From an uncultured Pseudomonadales bacterium (GTDB taxonomy: Bacteria; Pseudomonadota; Gammaproteobacteria; Pseudomonadales; CANNCY01): a stretch of 64,000 bases of DNA. The notes under the pieces are model-generated. The model was not told the DNA's origin. It saw nothing but the letters and a program-made list of their open reading frames with translations, and searched no databases. Position numbers and translations under genes: made by a program. Shown in pieces: positions 49,150 through 58,809 of the stretch. The stretch spans positions 620,001 through 684,000 of the forward strand of contig CANNCY010000001.1 in assembly GCA_947503335.1 (NCBI GenBank), in the 5' to 3' direction. Positions within the stretch are counted from its first letter, which is position 1; each line of letters starts with the position of its first letter.

Positions 49150-50232
49150 CGATTTTTGCTCAAGTTCTGAATCTGGCCATAAAGGGTACTGAAAACCGTC
49201 AGTATCCTTTAATGGAAGCAGCTTAAACCCAATTCCTAAAAGCCTTACTGGGTCTTCGCGGCGTTCGTGTGCGTCGATGATCAGATCTAAGAATTGAAGT
49301 GTATCAAGCGAGGATACCTGGCGTTCAACTGTATGTTGCGAGAAATCGTTGTATTTAACTTTCACCATAAAAGAGCTTATTCGGTAGTGGTGTTCGAGTC
49401 TGTCATAGCGCTCTTTTAACCTTGGAATGAGGGCTATGATTTGACTTCGCCATTCGTCAATTCCAGAGATGTCTTCAGTGAAAGTGGTTTCGACACTAAT
49501 ACTTTTTCTTATTCTTGAATTGACTACTTCGCGATGATCTTCGCCACGTGCTAGAAGATACAGACTCTTGCCGAACTTTCCGAAGTATCGCACTAACTCT
49601 ACCTCAGAATACTTTAAGAGGTCACGACAGTATCGAATGCCTCGATCTTTGAGTTTTTGTTCAGTTACACGCCCAACTCCATGCAACTTGCCCACTTCTA
49701 AGTCTGATACAAAGTCTTTTACATCGTGCGGTGTAATCACCTTTAGGCCATCTGGTTTATTCCAGTCAGACGCTACTTTAGCTAAAAACTTGTTTGGAGC
49801 GACACCGGCCGAAATGGTGATACCTACCTCGCGCTCTACGTCACGCCTAATCTCTTGTGCAATTAAGGTCGCAGACCCATGAAATTGCATCGAATTGGTA
49901 ACGTCTAAATAGGCCTCGTCTAATGAAAGTGGCTCTATTCGGTTGGTGTAGCGTTTGAATATGTCATGAATAGCACGACTGGCTTCTCTGTAAGAGTCCA
50001 TTCTTGCTGGTAATACCAGCAGCTCAGGGCAAAGTTTAAGGGCGTGCGCAGTGGGCATAGCCGAGCGAATTCCAAACTTTCTAGCTATGTAGTTACAGGT
50101 AGCAATAACACCTCGACGATCAGAGGCGCCTCCGATCGCTATAGGTATATCTCGATATTTAGGGTTGTCACGCATTTCGACGGATGCATAAAAGCAATCG
50201 CAGTCGCAGTGAATAATTTTTCTTCCGCTCAT
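49132..50232 (-). CDS. dinB: DNA polymerase IV (Y-family)
   Basis: Pol IV copies past lesions with low fidelity. The 366-residue protein has KIIHCDCDCFYASVEMRDNP with metal ligand Asp10, and LSLDEAYLDV with Asp105-Glu106 as catalytic residues, then the ISAGVAPNKFLAKVAS palm region, and the little-finger domain. The C-terminus lacks a clear QxxLxLF clamp motif; QYPLW may be a degenerate form. A LexA-box-like sequence lies upstream. Overlaps the RDD gene end by 18 bases. Confidence 0.93.
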   Translation of the reverse strand: MSGRKIIHCDCDCFYASVEMRDNPKYRDIPIAIGGASDRRGVIATCNYIARKFGIRSAMPTAHALKLCPELLVLPARMDSYREASRAIHDIFKRYTNRIEPLSLDEAYLDVTNSMQFHGSATLIAQEIRRDVEREVGITISAGVAPNKFLAKVASDWNKPDGLKVITPHDVKDFVSDLEVGKLHGVGRVTEQKLKDRGIRYCRDLLKYSEVELVRYFGKFGKSLYLLARGEDHREVVNSRIRKSISVETTFTEDISGIDEWRSQIIALIPRLKERYDRLEHHYRISSFMVKVKYNDFSQHTVERQVSSLDTLQFLDLIIDAHERREDPVRLLGIGFKLLPLKDTDGFQYPLWPDSELEQKSLAANH

Positions 50233-50249
50233 AGTTGTATATTAACGAA

Positions 50250-50265
50250 CTGTCACCGAATACAT
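50250..50265 (-). promoter_or_regulatory. LexA-box-like site upstream of dinB
   Basis: CTGT, eight bases, ACAT (50250-50265) is one base off the gammaproteobacterial LexA consensus CTGT-N8-ACAG and lies 18-33 bases upstream of the dinB ATG. dinB is an SOS gene in Escherichia. Site is a prediction. Confidence 0.4.
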
Positions 50266-50316
50266 AGAGAATGTGCGTATAATCACGATGAGTAACAAGA
50301 AATTAGGGATAAGTTG

Positions 50317-50796
50317 ATGGTTTTATACGATTATCCACGGCTTCAAGCTGATATGTTGGCAACGGTCCGTGCATGCGTTGCTATTGGTATGAAGGTAGAT
50401 GGAGCTAAAAAGGATTGGTTGCAGCTATCGCTACCATACAGTGAAAAGATCATTGGCGATAAAGAAACGGGCATTATCCATGGTGGCGCGATAACAACAT
50501 TGCTAGACACCTGTTGTGGTTTCGTATGTGCGGCAGCTGGCGACGAAGTGATGATGCGGCCCACCTTAGATTTACGCGTAGATTATATGCGACCAGCCAA
50601 GCCTGGCTTGCCGGTTATTGCAGAAGCTCGCCCATACAGAATTACCAAGCACGTATTGTTTACAAGAGGTGTTGCTCATCAGGGCGACATAAATCACCCA
50701 ATTGCTCATGCTCAGGCAACGTTCATGACGCTAGATCATGGCAAGTTTCCTGAAGAGTTTTTGAAACCCTATATCGTTGAAGAGGGCGAGGTATGA
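50317..50796 (+). CDS. PaaI-family hotdog thioesterase, first of pair
   Basis: The 159-residue hotdog-fold protein has IIHGGAITTLLDTCCG, the PaaI-type motif with active residues, and a strand TLDLRVDYMRPAKPG. It probably hydrolyses acyl-CoA thioesters; the substrate is unknown. ATG 50317 follows AGGGAT, preferred to the TTG just upstream. The next gene encodes another hotdog protein overlapping by four bases, which suggests a heteromer or a gene duplication. Confidence 0.85.
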   Translation: MVLYDYPRLQADMLATVRACVAIGMKVDGAKKDWLQLSLPYSEKIIGDKETGIIHGGAITTLLDTCCGFVCAAAGDEVMMRPTLDLRVDYMRPAKPGLPVIAEARPYRITKHVLFTRGVAHQGDINHPIAHAQATFMTLDHGKFPEEFLKPYIVEEGEV

Positions 50797-51227
50797 GTCT
50801 AGAGCAAACGCTAATTGATGTGCGCAAAAATCATTGCTTACAGCCATTAATCGATCGCGTGCCTTACGCGCAGTTTATAGGCTTAGAGGGCGAAATTTTA
50901 GGTGACGAACTAGTTTTTAAATTGCCTTTCGCAGAACACAATATCGGTAACCCTGTATTGCCTGCTTTGCATGGTGGTGTCATTGGTGGCTTTATGGAGC
51001 TGGCGATGGTGTTTGAGGTGATGTATCGCCTAGAGACGCCGGTAATGCCAAAGGTGATCGATTTTTCGTTAGATTATATAAGAGCTGGCCGAACACAAGA
51101 AACAATCGCAAAATGCGAAGTGGTTCGCCAGGGGCGCAAGGTGGTAAATGCATCGGTAACTGCCTGGCAAACAAGGCGATCAGAGCCAATTGCCAATGCG
51201 CGTGCTCATTTTTTGATCGCAGACTAA
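50793..51227 (+). CDS. PaaI-family hotdog thioesterase, second of pair
   Basis: The 144-residue hotdog protein has PALHGGVIGGFMELAMVFEV and FSLDYIRAGRTQETIAKCEVVRQGRK, in line with the PaaI thioesterase family. It overlaps the previous gene by four bases, so both are made together. The two chains differ clearly in the active-site helix (DTCCG against MELAM), so the pair may have split roles. Confidence 0.85.
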   Translation: MSLEQTLIDVRKNHCLQPLIDRVPYAQFIGLEGEILGDELVFKLPFAEHNIGNPVLPALHGGVIGGFMELAMVFEVMYRLETPVMPKVIDFSLDYIRAGRTQETIAKCEVVRQGRKVVNASVTAWQTRRSEPIANARAHFLIAD

Positions 51228-51241
51228 AAAAGTTGCACTTA

Positions 51242-51274
51242 GGGGTTGAACTCGTCAGTTTGACCCTTATTTAT
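51242..51274 (+). terminator. Terminator-like hairpin after the thioesterase pair
   Basis: GGGTTGAACT (51243-51252) and AGTTTGACCC (51257-51266) form a 10-bp RNA stem with two G-U pairs and a four-base loop, followed by UUAUUUAUU. It lies 37-84 bases upstream of htpG. The same stretch also holds GTTGAAC and CCCTTATTT, which resemble a weak sigma-32 promoter. Confidence 0.6.
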
Positions 51275-51310
51275 TCGGTGTAGTTAATGAAATCTGTGAT
51301 AGGAAACCCA

Positions 51311-53215
51311 ATGACCACAGCAAACACCGAAACTCTAGGCTTTCAAACTGAAGCGAAGCAGCTGCTTCAATTAATGATTCATAGCCTTTATTCAAATAAA
51401 GAGATCTTTTTACGTGAGCTTATCTCGAACGCGTCAGACGCGGCTGACAAACTGCGTTTCGAGGCTTTAAACAATGATGGATTGTACGAAGACCAGCCAA
51501 ATCTGCGTATTCGCATTGATTTTGATAAGGATGCTAATACTGTAACCATTGAGGATACTGGTATCGGTATGAGCCGTGAAGAGGTTGTAACCAATCTCGG
51601 CACTATCGCAAAATCAGGCACAGCTGACTTTTTGAAGCAGCTATCGGGCGATCAAGCAAAAGATTCTCAGTTAATTGGTCAGTTCGGTGTGGGCTTCTAT
51701 TCTGCGTTTATTGTAGCCGATAAGGTTGAGGTAGAAACCCGTCGAGCCGGAGCTGCATCAAGCGAAGGCGTGCGCTGGGTATCTACCGGCGAAAGCGACT
51801 TCACCATTGAGTCAATCGAACGTGCGGCGCGTGGTACTAAAATCACACTTCATTTACAGTCAGAGCAAACAGAGTTTGCTGATAGCTGGCGCTTAAAAAC
51901 GATCATTAAAAAGTATTCTGATCACATTGCCATTCCCGTCGAAATGCAAGAGCAAGCAGCGCCTGCCGAAGATGATGAGCCTGCGGCAGATGCCGAGTGG
52001 AAAGCAGTAAATAACGCGACCGCTTTATGGACCCGCTCTCGTTCAGAGGTGTCAGATGAAGAATATGGCGAGTTTTACAAGCATATTAGTCATGATTTTT
52101 CAGATCCATTGGTCTGGAGCCATAATCGCGTCGAAGGTAAGTTAGATTACACGAGCCTGTTGTTTATTCCTGCAAAGGCGCCATTTGATCTATGGAATCG
52201 TGAAGCTGCGCGTGGCCTTAAATTGTATGTACAGCGCACCTTTATCATGGATGAGGCCGAGCAGTTCTTACCCTTATATCTTCGTTTCGTTAAGGGCATC
52301 GTGGATTCAAACGATCTTTCGTTAAACGTGTCGCGCGAGATTTTGCAGCAAGACGCTGCTGTTGATTCAATGAAAAGCGCACTTACTAAGCGCGTATTAG
52401 ATACCCTTGATAAGCTCGCTAAAAAAGATGCAGAAAAGTATCAGGGTTTTTGGGATGAATTTGGTCAGGTCCTAAAAGAAGGTCCTGCAGAAGATTTTGC
52501 TAACAGAGAACGCATCGCGAAGCTATTTAGATTTGCTACGAGCAAGAGCGGTAGTGACAAGCAGAGCGCTAGTCTGTCTGGTTATGTTGAGAACATGGTA
52601 GAAGGGCAGGATAAAATCTACTATTTGGCGGCAGAAAGCTATGCAACCGCTAAAGCTAGCCCCCACCTAGAGATCTTCAACAAGAAAGGTATTGAAGTTC
52701 TTTTACTGACCGACCGTGTTGATGAATGGATGGTTAGCCATTTGGGCGAGTTCGATGGTAAGCAGTTTGTTGATGTGGCTAGAGGCGAGCTAGATTTAGG
52801 GGCCGTCGAAACAGAAGACGATAAGAAAGAAGCAGAACAGGTAAATGAGTCACATAAGGATCTGGTCGAGCGTATTAAGTTGTCATTAGAAGAGCGAGTG
52901 AGTGAGGTTAGAGCGACTACGCGGTTAACTGATTCACCCGCTTGCTTGGTTGTTGGTGACAATGATATGGGTATGCAAATGCGCCGCCTGCTAGAGCAGG
53001 CAGGGCAAGAAGTACCCAAGGATAAGCCTATATTAGAGATCAATGCAGATCACCCATTGGTTGCAAAGCTCGATGCTGAAGCTGATGAGGATCGATTTGC
53101 TGATTTAGCGTCGATCGTCTTTGATCAGGCGGCGTTAGCGGCAGGAGACCAGATAGAGGCGCCAGCCGAATATGTAGCGCGTTTAAACAAGCTATTGGTT
53201 GGCTTAATCGACTAA
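51311..53215 (+). CDS. htpG: Chaperone protein HtpG (Hsp90)
   Basis: HtpG is the ATP-dependent bacterial Hsp90. The 634-residue protein has the ATPase domain with [20 protein letters not shown], the DTGIGMS and [11 protein letters not shown] loops, the middle domain with [14 protein letters not shown] and [20 protein letters not shown], and a C-terminal dimerisation domain. The start ATG 51311 follows TAGGAAAC and gives [11 protein letters not shown]; the upstream ATG at 51287 adds eight residues with no clear support. A GC-rich hairpin follows. Confidence 0.95.
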   Translation: MTTANTETLGFQTEAKQLLQLMIHSLYSNKEIFLRELISNASDAADKLRFEALNNDGLYEDQPNLRIRIDFDKDANTVTIEDTGIGMSREEVVTNLGTIAKSGTADFLKQLSGDQAKDSQLIGQFGVGFYSAFIVADKVEVETRRAGAASSEGVRWVSTGESDFTIESIERAARGTKITLHLQSEQTEFADSWRLKTIIKKYSDHIAIPVEMQEQAAPAEDDEPAADAEWKAVNNATALWTRSRSEVSDEEYGEFYKHISHDFSDPLVWSHNRVEGKLDYTSLLFIPAKAPFDLWNREAARGLKLYVQRTFIMDEAEQFLPLYLRFVKGIVDSNDLSLNVSREILQQDAAVDSMKSALTKRVLDTLDKLAKKDAEKYQGFWDEFGQVLKEGPAEDFANRERIAKLFRFATSKSGSDKQSASLSGYVENMVEGQDKIYYLAAESYATAKASPHLEIFNKKGIEVLLLTDRVDEWMVSHLGEFDGKQFVDVARGELDLGAVETEDDKKEAEQVNESHKDLVERIKLSLEERVSEVRATTRLTDSPACLVVGDNDMGMQMRRLLEQAGQEVPKDKPILEINADHPLVAKLDAEADEDRFADLASIVFDQAALAAGDQIEAPAEYVARLNKLLVGLID

Positions 53216-53230
53216 ATCAATGCCAATTTT

Positions 53231-53266
53231 GCGGCCTGCTTGGCAGGCCGCTCCTATCTATTTTTG
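53231..53266 (+). terminator. Terminator of htpG
   Basis: GCGGCCTGC (53231-53239) pairs perfectly with GCAGGCCGC (53243-53251) around TTG, followed by TCCTATCTATTTTTG. The U tract is interrupted at first, so termination may be partial. Confidence 0.65.
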
Positions 53267-53276
53267 TAGCAGTTAC

Positions 53277-53285
53277 TGCTATAAT
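53277..53285 (+). promoter_or_regulatory. Extended -10 promoter of gpsA
   Basis: TGCTATAAT (53277-53285) is a perfect extended -10 element 34 bases before the gpsA ATG. A -35 box is not obvious, as is common for this type. Confidence 0.5.
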
Positions 53286-53318
53286 CACCCCAATATTTCA
53301 TAATTTTAAGATAAGTAT

Positions 53319-54335
53319 ATGATTCCAAATCAGCTTGCTGTGATTGGTGGTGGCAGTTTTGGCACCGTAATCGCCAATTTGCTGGCACAAAATGGTCATT
53401 CCACAACCCTTTGGATGCGTGACGAACTGCGTGCTGTCGAAACTCAAGAGAGCCGTGAGAACAGTCGCTACCTGCCCGGATTTCGGTTGGCAGAAAATCT
53501 TATCATTACGTCAGACCTAGCTGATGCGGTGAACGGCGCGTCAATGATATTTGTGGCAGTGCCAAGTAAAGGTTATCGAGAGGTCGTAAAAAGGCTAGAG
53601 GGTCTTGTTGACCCTAGCGTAGGCATCGTCAGTACGACGAAGGGTATTGACCCTGAAGGGTTTGTACTGATGACCGAGATATTACGAAAGCATTTTAATG
53701 AAAACCCATTAGGCGCTTTAAGTGGGCCTAATTTGGCGAAAGAAATGATCGAACGCCAGATAACGGGTACTGTTATCGCGAGCGAAGACCCTGAGCTGTG
53801 TATTGCTGTTCAAGATATAATGCAATGCGACTATTTTCGCGTTTACAGTAACCCTGATCGATACGGTGTCGAACTTGCCGGCGCGTTAAAAAATATCTAT
53901 GCCATTGTGTCGGGCATGGCCGGCGCGTTAGGGGTAGGTCAAAATACTCAATCATTGTTGATGACTCGCGCATTGGCAGAGATGTGCCGTTTTGCGGCTA
54001 AGTTAGGCGCTGACCCTATGACGTTTATCGGTTTGGCCGGTGTGGGTGATTTGATGGTTACCTGTTCATCACCTCTTAGCAGAAATTATCGGGTGGGTAT
54101 GCAACTAGGGCAAGGTGTGTCTCTTGAAGAGGCAACGTCTAGCTTGGGGCAGGTAGCCGAAGGTGTAAATACCCTTGGGTATGTCAAAGAAAAGGCCGAT
54201 GAGTTGGGCGTATATATGCCTTTGGCAAGCGCTCTGTATGCAATCCTTTATCAAGATTTAAGTGTTGCCGATGCGATTGGTGAGATGATGAGCGGCGCGC
54301 ATAATACAGATATTGATTTTCCGACGTCGGTTTAA
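53319..54335 (+). CDS. gpsA: Glycerol-3-phosphate dehydrogenase [NAD(P)+]
   Basis: GpsA reduces dihydroxyacetone phosphate to glycerol 3-phosphate for phospholipid synthesis. The 338-residue protein has the Rossmann motif VIGGGSFGTVIA (8-19), STTKGIDP, LSGPNLAKEM, and ELAGALKNIYAI with the catalytic lysine, and the C-terminal LMVTCSSPLSRNYRVG loop. Its supply of glycerol phosphate connects with the pgsA product elsewhere in the window. Confidence 0.95.
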   Translation: MIPNQLAVIGGGSFGTVIANLLAQNGHSTTLWMRDELRAVETQESRENSRYLPGFRLAENLIITSDLADAVNGASMIFVAVPSKGYREVVKRLEGLVDPSVGIVSTTKGIDPEGFVLMTEILRKHFNENPLGALSGPNLAKEMIERQITGTVIASEDPELCIAVQDIMQCDYFRVYSNPDRYGVELAGALKNIYAIVSGMAGALGVGQNTQSLLMTRALAEMCRFAAKLGADPMTFIGLAGVGDLMVTCSSPLSRNYRVGMQLGQGVSLEEATSSLGQVAEGVNTLGYVKEKADELGVYMPLASALYAILYQDLSVADAIGEMMSGAHNTDIDFPTSV

Positions 54336-54346
54336 CAGGCAGCGCT

Positions 54347-54802
54347 ATGCGACTATATTGTTTACGGCACGGTCAGGCCAGTTTTAACGCTGCTACTGAT
54401 TTTGACAGACAGTTAACCGACGAGGGATTATCTAGCTTGGGCGCCGTTCAACGAGCGCTTGGGCGTGTTGGTTTTGCAGCGTGTTTTGTCAGCCCGTACA
54501 CAAGAACAAGACAAACCTTTGAATGTGTCATGGGGCAGAGACAGCCTGTCATTTCTGAATGGTTAACACCAGATACTAACGTTAATACAGCTATCGCACA
54601 GCTTTATATAGCAACCGCCGACTTAGCTGATGACGCGAATGTACTACTGGTTCTACATCAGCCCCTAATCTCTAAGTTAATTGATGCACTGACTAACGAG
54701 CCGGTACCTATGATGCCGGCAAGCTATGCCGTCATTGATATCGACGTTGTAGCTAAAGGCCTTGGTTTTTTAAATGAAGTTGTACATCTGGAGCAGTTTT
54801 GA
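54347..54802 (+). CDS. sixA: SixA-like phosphohistidine phosphatase
   Basis: The 151-residue protein is in the histidine phosphatase superfamily: LYCLRHGQAS with the catalytic His8 in RHG, the Arg in VSPYTRTRQT, and the second His near LVLHQPLIS. Small size and this pattern fit SixA, which removes phosphate from histidine in phosphorelay domains such as ArcB or PtsN-type partners. The substrate is not proven. It starts 12 bases after gpsA and overlaps the next gene by one base. Confidence 0.8.
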   Translation: MRLYCLRHGQASFNAATDFDRQLTDEGLSSLGAVQRALGRVGFAACFVSPYTRTRQTFECVMGQRQPVISEWLTPDTNVNTAIAQLYIATADLADDANVLLVLHQPLISKLIDALTNEPVPMMPASYAVIDIDVVAKGLGFLNEVVHLEQF

Positions 54803-55683
54803 TGCGTGTCGTTGATGTTTCGTTTGAGTTACCCAATTACCGATTATCAGGTAAGCACTATATAGCTGGTAACGATGATAGAGCTCCGCGGGTAATAGCA
54901 ATTCATGGGTGGCTAGATAACTGCGGTAGCTTTTTTCGGTTGGCACCACTACTAAAAGGTTGCGACGTATTGGCGCTAGATTTGGCGGGCAATGGGTTTA
55001 GCGATCACCGTGGCGTTGATGCTGAGTATACTTTTTGGGCAGACGTTGCAGATGTGATAATGGTTGCAGATCAACTTGGGTGGCAGGAATTTCACTTGGT
55101 AGGGCATTCTAGAGGTGCCGGTGTCAGTACAATGTTGGCTGGTACCTTCGCTGAACGCGTTCAATCGGTAAATTTAATTGATGGAGGGATTCCGATGATA
55201 GCTCCATCTACAGAGGCTCCTCAACAGTTGAGAAAGTCTATCGAACAACGCTTGGCGTTCAATAATCGCCCGTCGCGTATTTACCCGTCAAAGCAGTTGG
55301 CGGCAGAGGTACGAGGTGGTCAGATGTGGCCGCTAAGCGAGGCCGCGTCAATGGCATTGGTAGAGCAGGGTATGCAAAGTGTAGAAGGTGGGTGGCAGTG
55401 GCAGTCTGATCGCAGGTTAAACTTGGCAAGCCAAGCCCGACTCAGCTTTAACCAGGTTAAGGCGTATGTAGACGCCATTGATGTCCCCATTAAAATGATT
55501 GCTGCGAGTGATGGAATATTTAGTCGCTTCCCCGAGCTCAGGCAGACCTTAGAGACTGGCTCGGCGTTCGATATCGTTGAATTCGCCGGAACACATCATC
55601 TGCATATGGAGGCTGAAAGCGTCGACAAGGTGGCAGCAGAGATTATGCAAAATATCGCCAAGTCAGTTTGTGTTTCTCATTAG
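54802..55683 (+). CDS. Alpha/beta hydrolase
   Basis: The 293-residue protein has the alpha/beta-hydrolase fold: oxyanion-hole loop HGWLDNCGSF near residue 34, the nucleophile elbow VGHSRGAGVS with a serine, and the catalytic His in GTHHLHME near the end; the acid is likely in IAASDGIF. The substrate is unknown. ATG shares its first base with the sixA stop (TGATG). A TTG start three bases upstream is also possible. Confidence 0.83.
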   Translation: MRVVDVSFELPNYRLSGKHYIAGNDDRAPRVIAIHGWLDNCGSFFRLAPLLKGCDVLALDLAGNGFSDHRGVDAEYTFWADVADVIMVADQLGWQEFHLVGHSRGAGVSTMLAGTFAERVQSVNLIDGGIPMIAPSTEAPQQLRKSIEQRLAFNNRPSRIYPSKQLAAEVRGGQMWPLSEAASMALVEQGMQSVEGGWQWQSDRRLNLASQARLSFNQVKAYVDAIDVPIKMIAASDGIFSRFPELRQTLETGSAFDIVEFAGTHHLHMEAESVDKVAAEIMQNIAKSVCVSH

Positions 55684-55774
55684 GCACAATATTAAATAGT
55701 AGCGTTGCTATTACTGGGCTGCTAGCCCTAGATTACTGGTAAATCTGAGCCCTTAAACTGTCCGAGACGAATAG

Positions 55775-56698
55775 ATGAACATCATTACCAAAGACGAAGC
55801 CCAACTGTTGATAACGGTTCGTGACCTAATTCGATATGGTGCTTCGAGCCTAGAGCGTGCAGAGGTCTTTTACGGGCATGGTTATGACAACGGTTGGGAT
55901 GAATCTGTTGCCCTTGTCGTCTATGCTTTAGCGTTAGAGTATGAGTGGTTGCCAGCAAGCCTTGATGCTCGAGTAACCGAAGCTGAGCGTCAGCAAGTGC
56001 TGGCATTGTTTCAGAAGCGAATTGATGGGCCAACGCCAGTGGCGTATCTGACTAATAAAGCTTGGTTCATGGGTCTACCATTTTTTGTTGACGAACGTGT
56101 GTTGGTGCCGCGCTCGCCCATTGGTGAGTTAATCGAGCATCAATTTGCCCCCTATATAAGCGAGGCTCCGTCGCGAATTTTAGATTTGTGCGCAGGTTCA
56201 GGCTGCATCGGCATTGCTTGTGCAACGGTCTTTGACGAGGCTTCGGTCGATTTGGGCGAGTTAAGCCTAGATGCACTAGAAGTTGCATTAGAGAATGTTC
56301 AGTTGCACCAGGTTAGCGATCGAGTGCAGGTTGTGCACACCGATTTGTTCGCAGGCTTAAAAGGGCGCACCTATGATTTAATTGTGTCGAACCCTCCATA
56401 CGTTAACGCTCACGATTTAGCGACAATGCCTGACGAATACCAAGCTGAGCCCGCAATGGGTTTAGGGTCAGGTGAAGATGGCCTGTTCTTGACACATCAA
56501 ATACTAGAGCAGGCTTGTGACTATTTGTCTGATCAGGGCGTATTGGTAGTTGAGGTTGGGAACAGTTGGGTCGATCTAATTGAACAATGTCCAAACCTGC
56601 CATTTAGTTGGGTCGAATTTGAAAGAGGCGGTCACGGCGTGTTTGTTCTAACGGCAGCGCAGTTGCGTATGAATCGATCACTTTTAAAAGAACAATAA
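55775..56698 (+). CDS. prmB: Ribosomal protein L3 glutamine N5-methyltransferase
   Basis: PrmB methylates a glutamine of ribosomal protein L3. The 307-residue protein has VPRSPIGELIE, the SAM-binding DLCAGSGCIGIACA, and the substrate motif NPPYV, and the C-terminal ERGGHGVFVL. Position before aroC is the usual place for prmB in gammaproteobacteria. It separates prmB from the related release-factor methylase PrmC. Confidence 0.94.
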   Translation: MNIITKDEAQLLITVRDLIRYGASSLERAEVFYGHGYDNGWDESVALVVYALALEYEWLPASLDARVTEAERQQVLALFQKRIDGPTPVAYLTNKAWFMGLPFFVDERVLVPRSPIGELIEHQFAPYISEAPSRILDLCAGSGCIGIACATVFDEASVDLGELSLDALEVALENVQLHQVSDRVQVVHTDLFAGLKGRTYDLIVSNPPYVNAHDLATMPDEYQAEPAMGLGSGEDGLFLTHQILEQACDYLSDQGVLVVEVGNSWVDLIEQCPNLPFSWVEFERGGHGVFVLTAAQLRMNRSLLKEQ

Positions 56699-56742
56699 CA
56701 CTCGTACACTGTGACCGTAGTTATAAAGCTAAGAGTTATTAA

Positions 56743-57846
56743 ATGTCAGGCAATCGAATAGGTCAGTTGTTTTCAGTTTCCACCTTTGGTGAAAGCCACG
56801 GTGTGGCACTTGGGTGCATTGTTGATGGGTGCCCGCCGGGTATTGAATTAAACGAAGAAATGATTCAGGCGCAGCTTGATAGGCGAAAACCCGGCACATC
56901 AAGGTATACCACGCAAAGGCGTGAAGCAGATCAAGTGAAAATTTTGTCTGGCGTTTTTGAAGGTAAAACGACAGGTACCTCGATCGGTATGCTCATTGAG
57001 AATACTGATCAAAGATCAAAAGATTACTCAAATATCGCGAAGCAGTTCAGGCCTGGGCATGCTGACTATACCTACCATAAAAAGTATGGTCATCGAGACT
57101 ATCGCGGTGGCGGGCGTTCGTCGGCCAGAGAAACTGCGATGCGCGTTGCCGCTGGTGTGGTGGCTCAGGCTGTTCTTGCCCAGTACGGTGTCAAAATAAT
57201 AGGGTACTTGAGCCAGTTAGGCCCGATTGCCATCGATAGTGTTGATCACTCTGTTATCGACAGCAACCCATTCTTTTGCCCTGATGAATCAAAGGTCGAA
57301 GAGATGGCGACCTTTATGCAGAAGCTAAGTAAAAAGGGTGATTCGATTGGCGCAAAGATCGTGGTCGAGGCGCGAGGGTTACCTGCAGGTCTTGGCGAGC
57401 CAGTATTTGATCGTATTGATGCTGAACTTGCCCATAGTCTTATGAGCATTAACGCAGTCAAAGGTGTCGAGATTGGTGACGGTTTTGATGTCGTCGATCA
57501 ATATGGAACCGAGCATCGCGATGAGATCGTCGATGGTGCTTTTCAATCTAATCACGCAGGCGGTGTGCTGGGCGGTATTACCACGGGGCAAACCCTGCGT
57601 GCTGCGATCGCTTTAAAACCAACGTCTAGTTTACGTATCGCTGGAAACTCTGTAGATGTCGATGGCAATGCTATTGAGTTAATTACAAAAGGCCGGCATG
57701 ATCCCTGTGTCGGAATTAGAGCTACTCCGATTGCCGAGGCGATGATGGCAATTACTTTGTGCGATCATCTCTTGAGACATCGAGGTCAGATCGGTGGGTT
57801 TAATCATATTGGCCCTGATATCGCCGCTGGGGTTGATGCCTACTAG
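56743..57846 (+). CDS. aroC: Chorismate synthase
   Basis: AroC makes chorismate from EPSP with reduced FMN, the last common step to aromatic amino acids. The 367-residue protein begins [20 protein letters not shown] and has GCPPG, the basic [29 protein letters not shown] stretch (written in parts: [14 protein letters not shown], then [11 protein letters not shown]), and the ending [10 protein letters not shown]. Length is family-typical. A 44-base gap separates it from prmB; no terminator seen. Confidence 0.97.
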   Translation: MSGNRIGQLFSVSTFGESHGVALGCIVDGCPPGIELNEEMIQAQLDRRKPGTSRYTTQRREADQVKILSGVFEGKTTGTSIGMLIENTDQRSKDYSNIAKQFRPGHADYTYHKKYGHRDYRGGGRSSARETAMRVAAGVVAQAVLAQYGVKIIGYLSQLGPIAIDSVDHSVIDSNPFFCPDESKVEEMATFMQKLSKKGDSIGAKIVVEARGLPAGLGEPVFDRIDAELAHSLMSINAVKGVEIGDGFDVVDQYGTEHRDEIVDGAFQSNHAGGVLGGITTGQTLRAAIALKPTSSLRIAGNSVDVDGNAIELITKGRHDPCVGIRATPIAEAMMAITLCDHLLRHRGQIGGFNHIGPDIAAGVDAY

Positions 57847-57915
57847 GCAGGTGCGTATAGTTGTAAAAAATAACATTTATTGACGCGAGTGGTTATCGCG
57901 TGGGGGATACAAAGA

Positions 57916-58809
57916 GTGTGTTCTTTACGAGATGTATCATGCGGGCTTGTTGTGGCCGCTCTAATTAGTTTTTTCAGTGCGGCTAGTGCCGCGCCGCTTA
58001 AATGCGAAAATGTCAGCTGTGACTGCGACCGCTTAACCGAGCAAGCTATTGTTAGTGGTTGCAAGCAGCGTGAAACGACATTGATAAATCAGTGCAAAGA
58101 ATCCTCTGGTTCAAAAGTTGGATTCTGCGCTGCCCATGGGCCCAAGGCAACACGCACGTCGCTAACTATCAATACCCATTCGTTTTCTTCGATATCTTCT
58201 GAGTCGGCGACGTTTAATGAAGCGTTGACGGCAGCTCAATGGACGCTAGAAGATTACGTTAAGTCTGCTCAATATATTGATGACGCGCAGCCAAAGATTG
58301 CTAAAGTTTTTGCCAGAAAGCTTTCGAATGCCCTTACTCACTTCCACGAACTTCAGATGCGTCGCTACCTTGACGCTGTTGAAGATAGTGCAAGGGCAGG
58401 GCGAAACCAATTAGAAGATGATCTTGATGAAGCGCTTGAGCGGCAAGAAGCATTAGACAGTTTAATTGCTGATACTGCGGCCACTGGTCAGTTGCATCAG
58501 TTCTTGTTAGCCAAAGCACTGGCTGATAATCAAGAGCGTATTGCGCACTTATACAGCTTGCGTGGCGAGCATGCGGAGGCTGCTAATGCGTTCGAGTATT
58601 CTGCACAATTATCTATTGCGTCATACGCGGCTGTTTTAGATTTAAACTTAGGATTGGCGCGTAGTGAAATCAAGCTTGCCCTTGGGCGCTTCAATGCTGC
58701 AGCGGGCGAGTTCGATTTAGCGGGTAATCCGCGGCGAGCTACGTCAGCAGTTGCTGCACGTGATCGCGAGCAAAGTGTAGCAATCCAGAGAATGGCCGCA
58801 GCTCAGTAA
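57916..58809 (+). CDS. Exported protein of unknown function, Cys-rich N-terminus
   Basis: The 297-residue protein has an N-terminal signal sequence (about residues 8-28, cleaved after a SAA or AAPLK region) followed by a compact Cys-rich stretch: CENVSCDCDRL, then GCKQ, QCKES and FCAAHG (six cysteines in about 45 residues). The rest is helical with charged repeats and a C-terminal helical pair reminiscent of TPR repeats. I do not recognise a family. GTG 57916 follows GGGGGA, so I chose it over the TTG at 57880. It ends immediately at the LysR gene's stop. Confidence 0.6.
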   Translation: MCSLRDVSCGLVVAALISFFSAASAAPLKCENVSCDCDRLTEQAIVSGCKQRETTLINQCKESSGSKVGFCAAHGPKATRTSLTINTHSFSSISSESATFNEALTAAQWTLEDYVKSAQYIDDAQPKIAKVFARKLSNALTHFHELQMRRYLDAVEDSARAGRNQLEDDLDEALERQEALDSLIADTAATGQLHQFLLAKALADNQERIAHLYSLRGEHAEAANAFEYSAQLSIASYAAVLDLNLGLARSEIKLALGRFNAAAGEFDLAGNPRRATSAVAARDREQSVAIQRMAAAQ

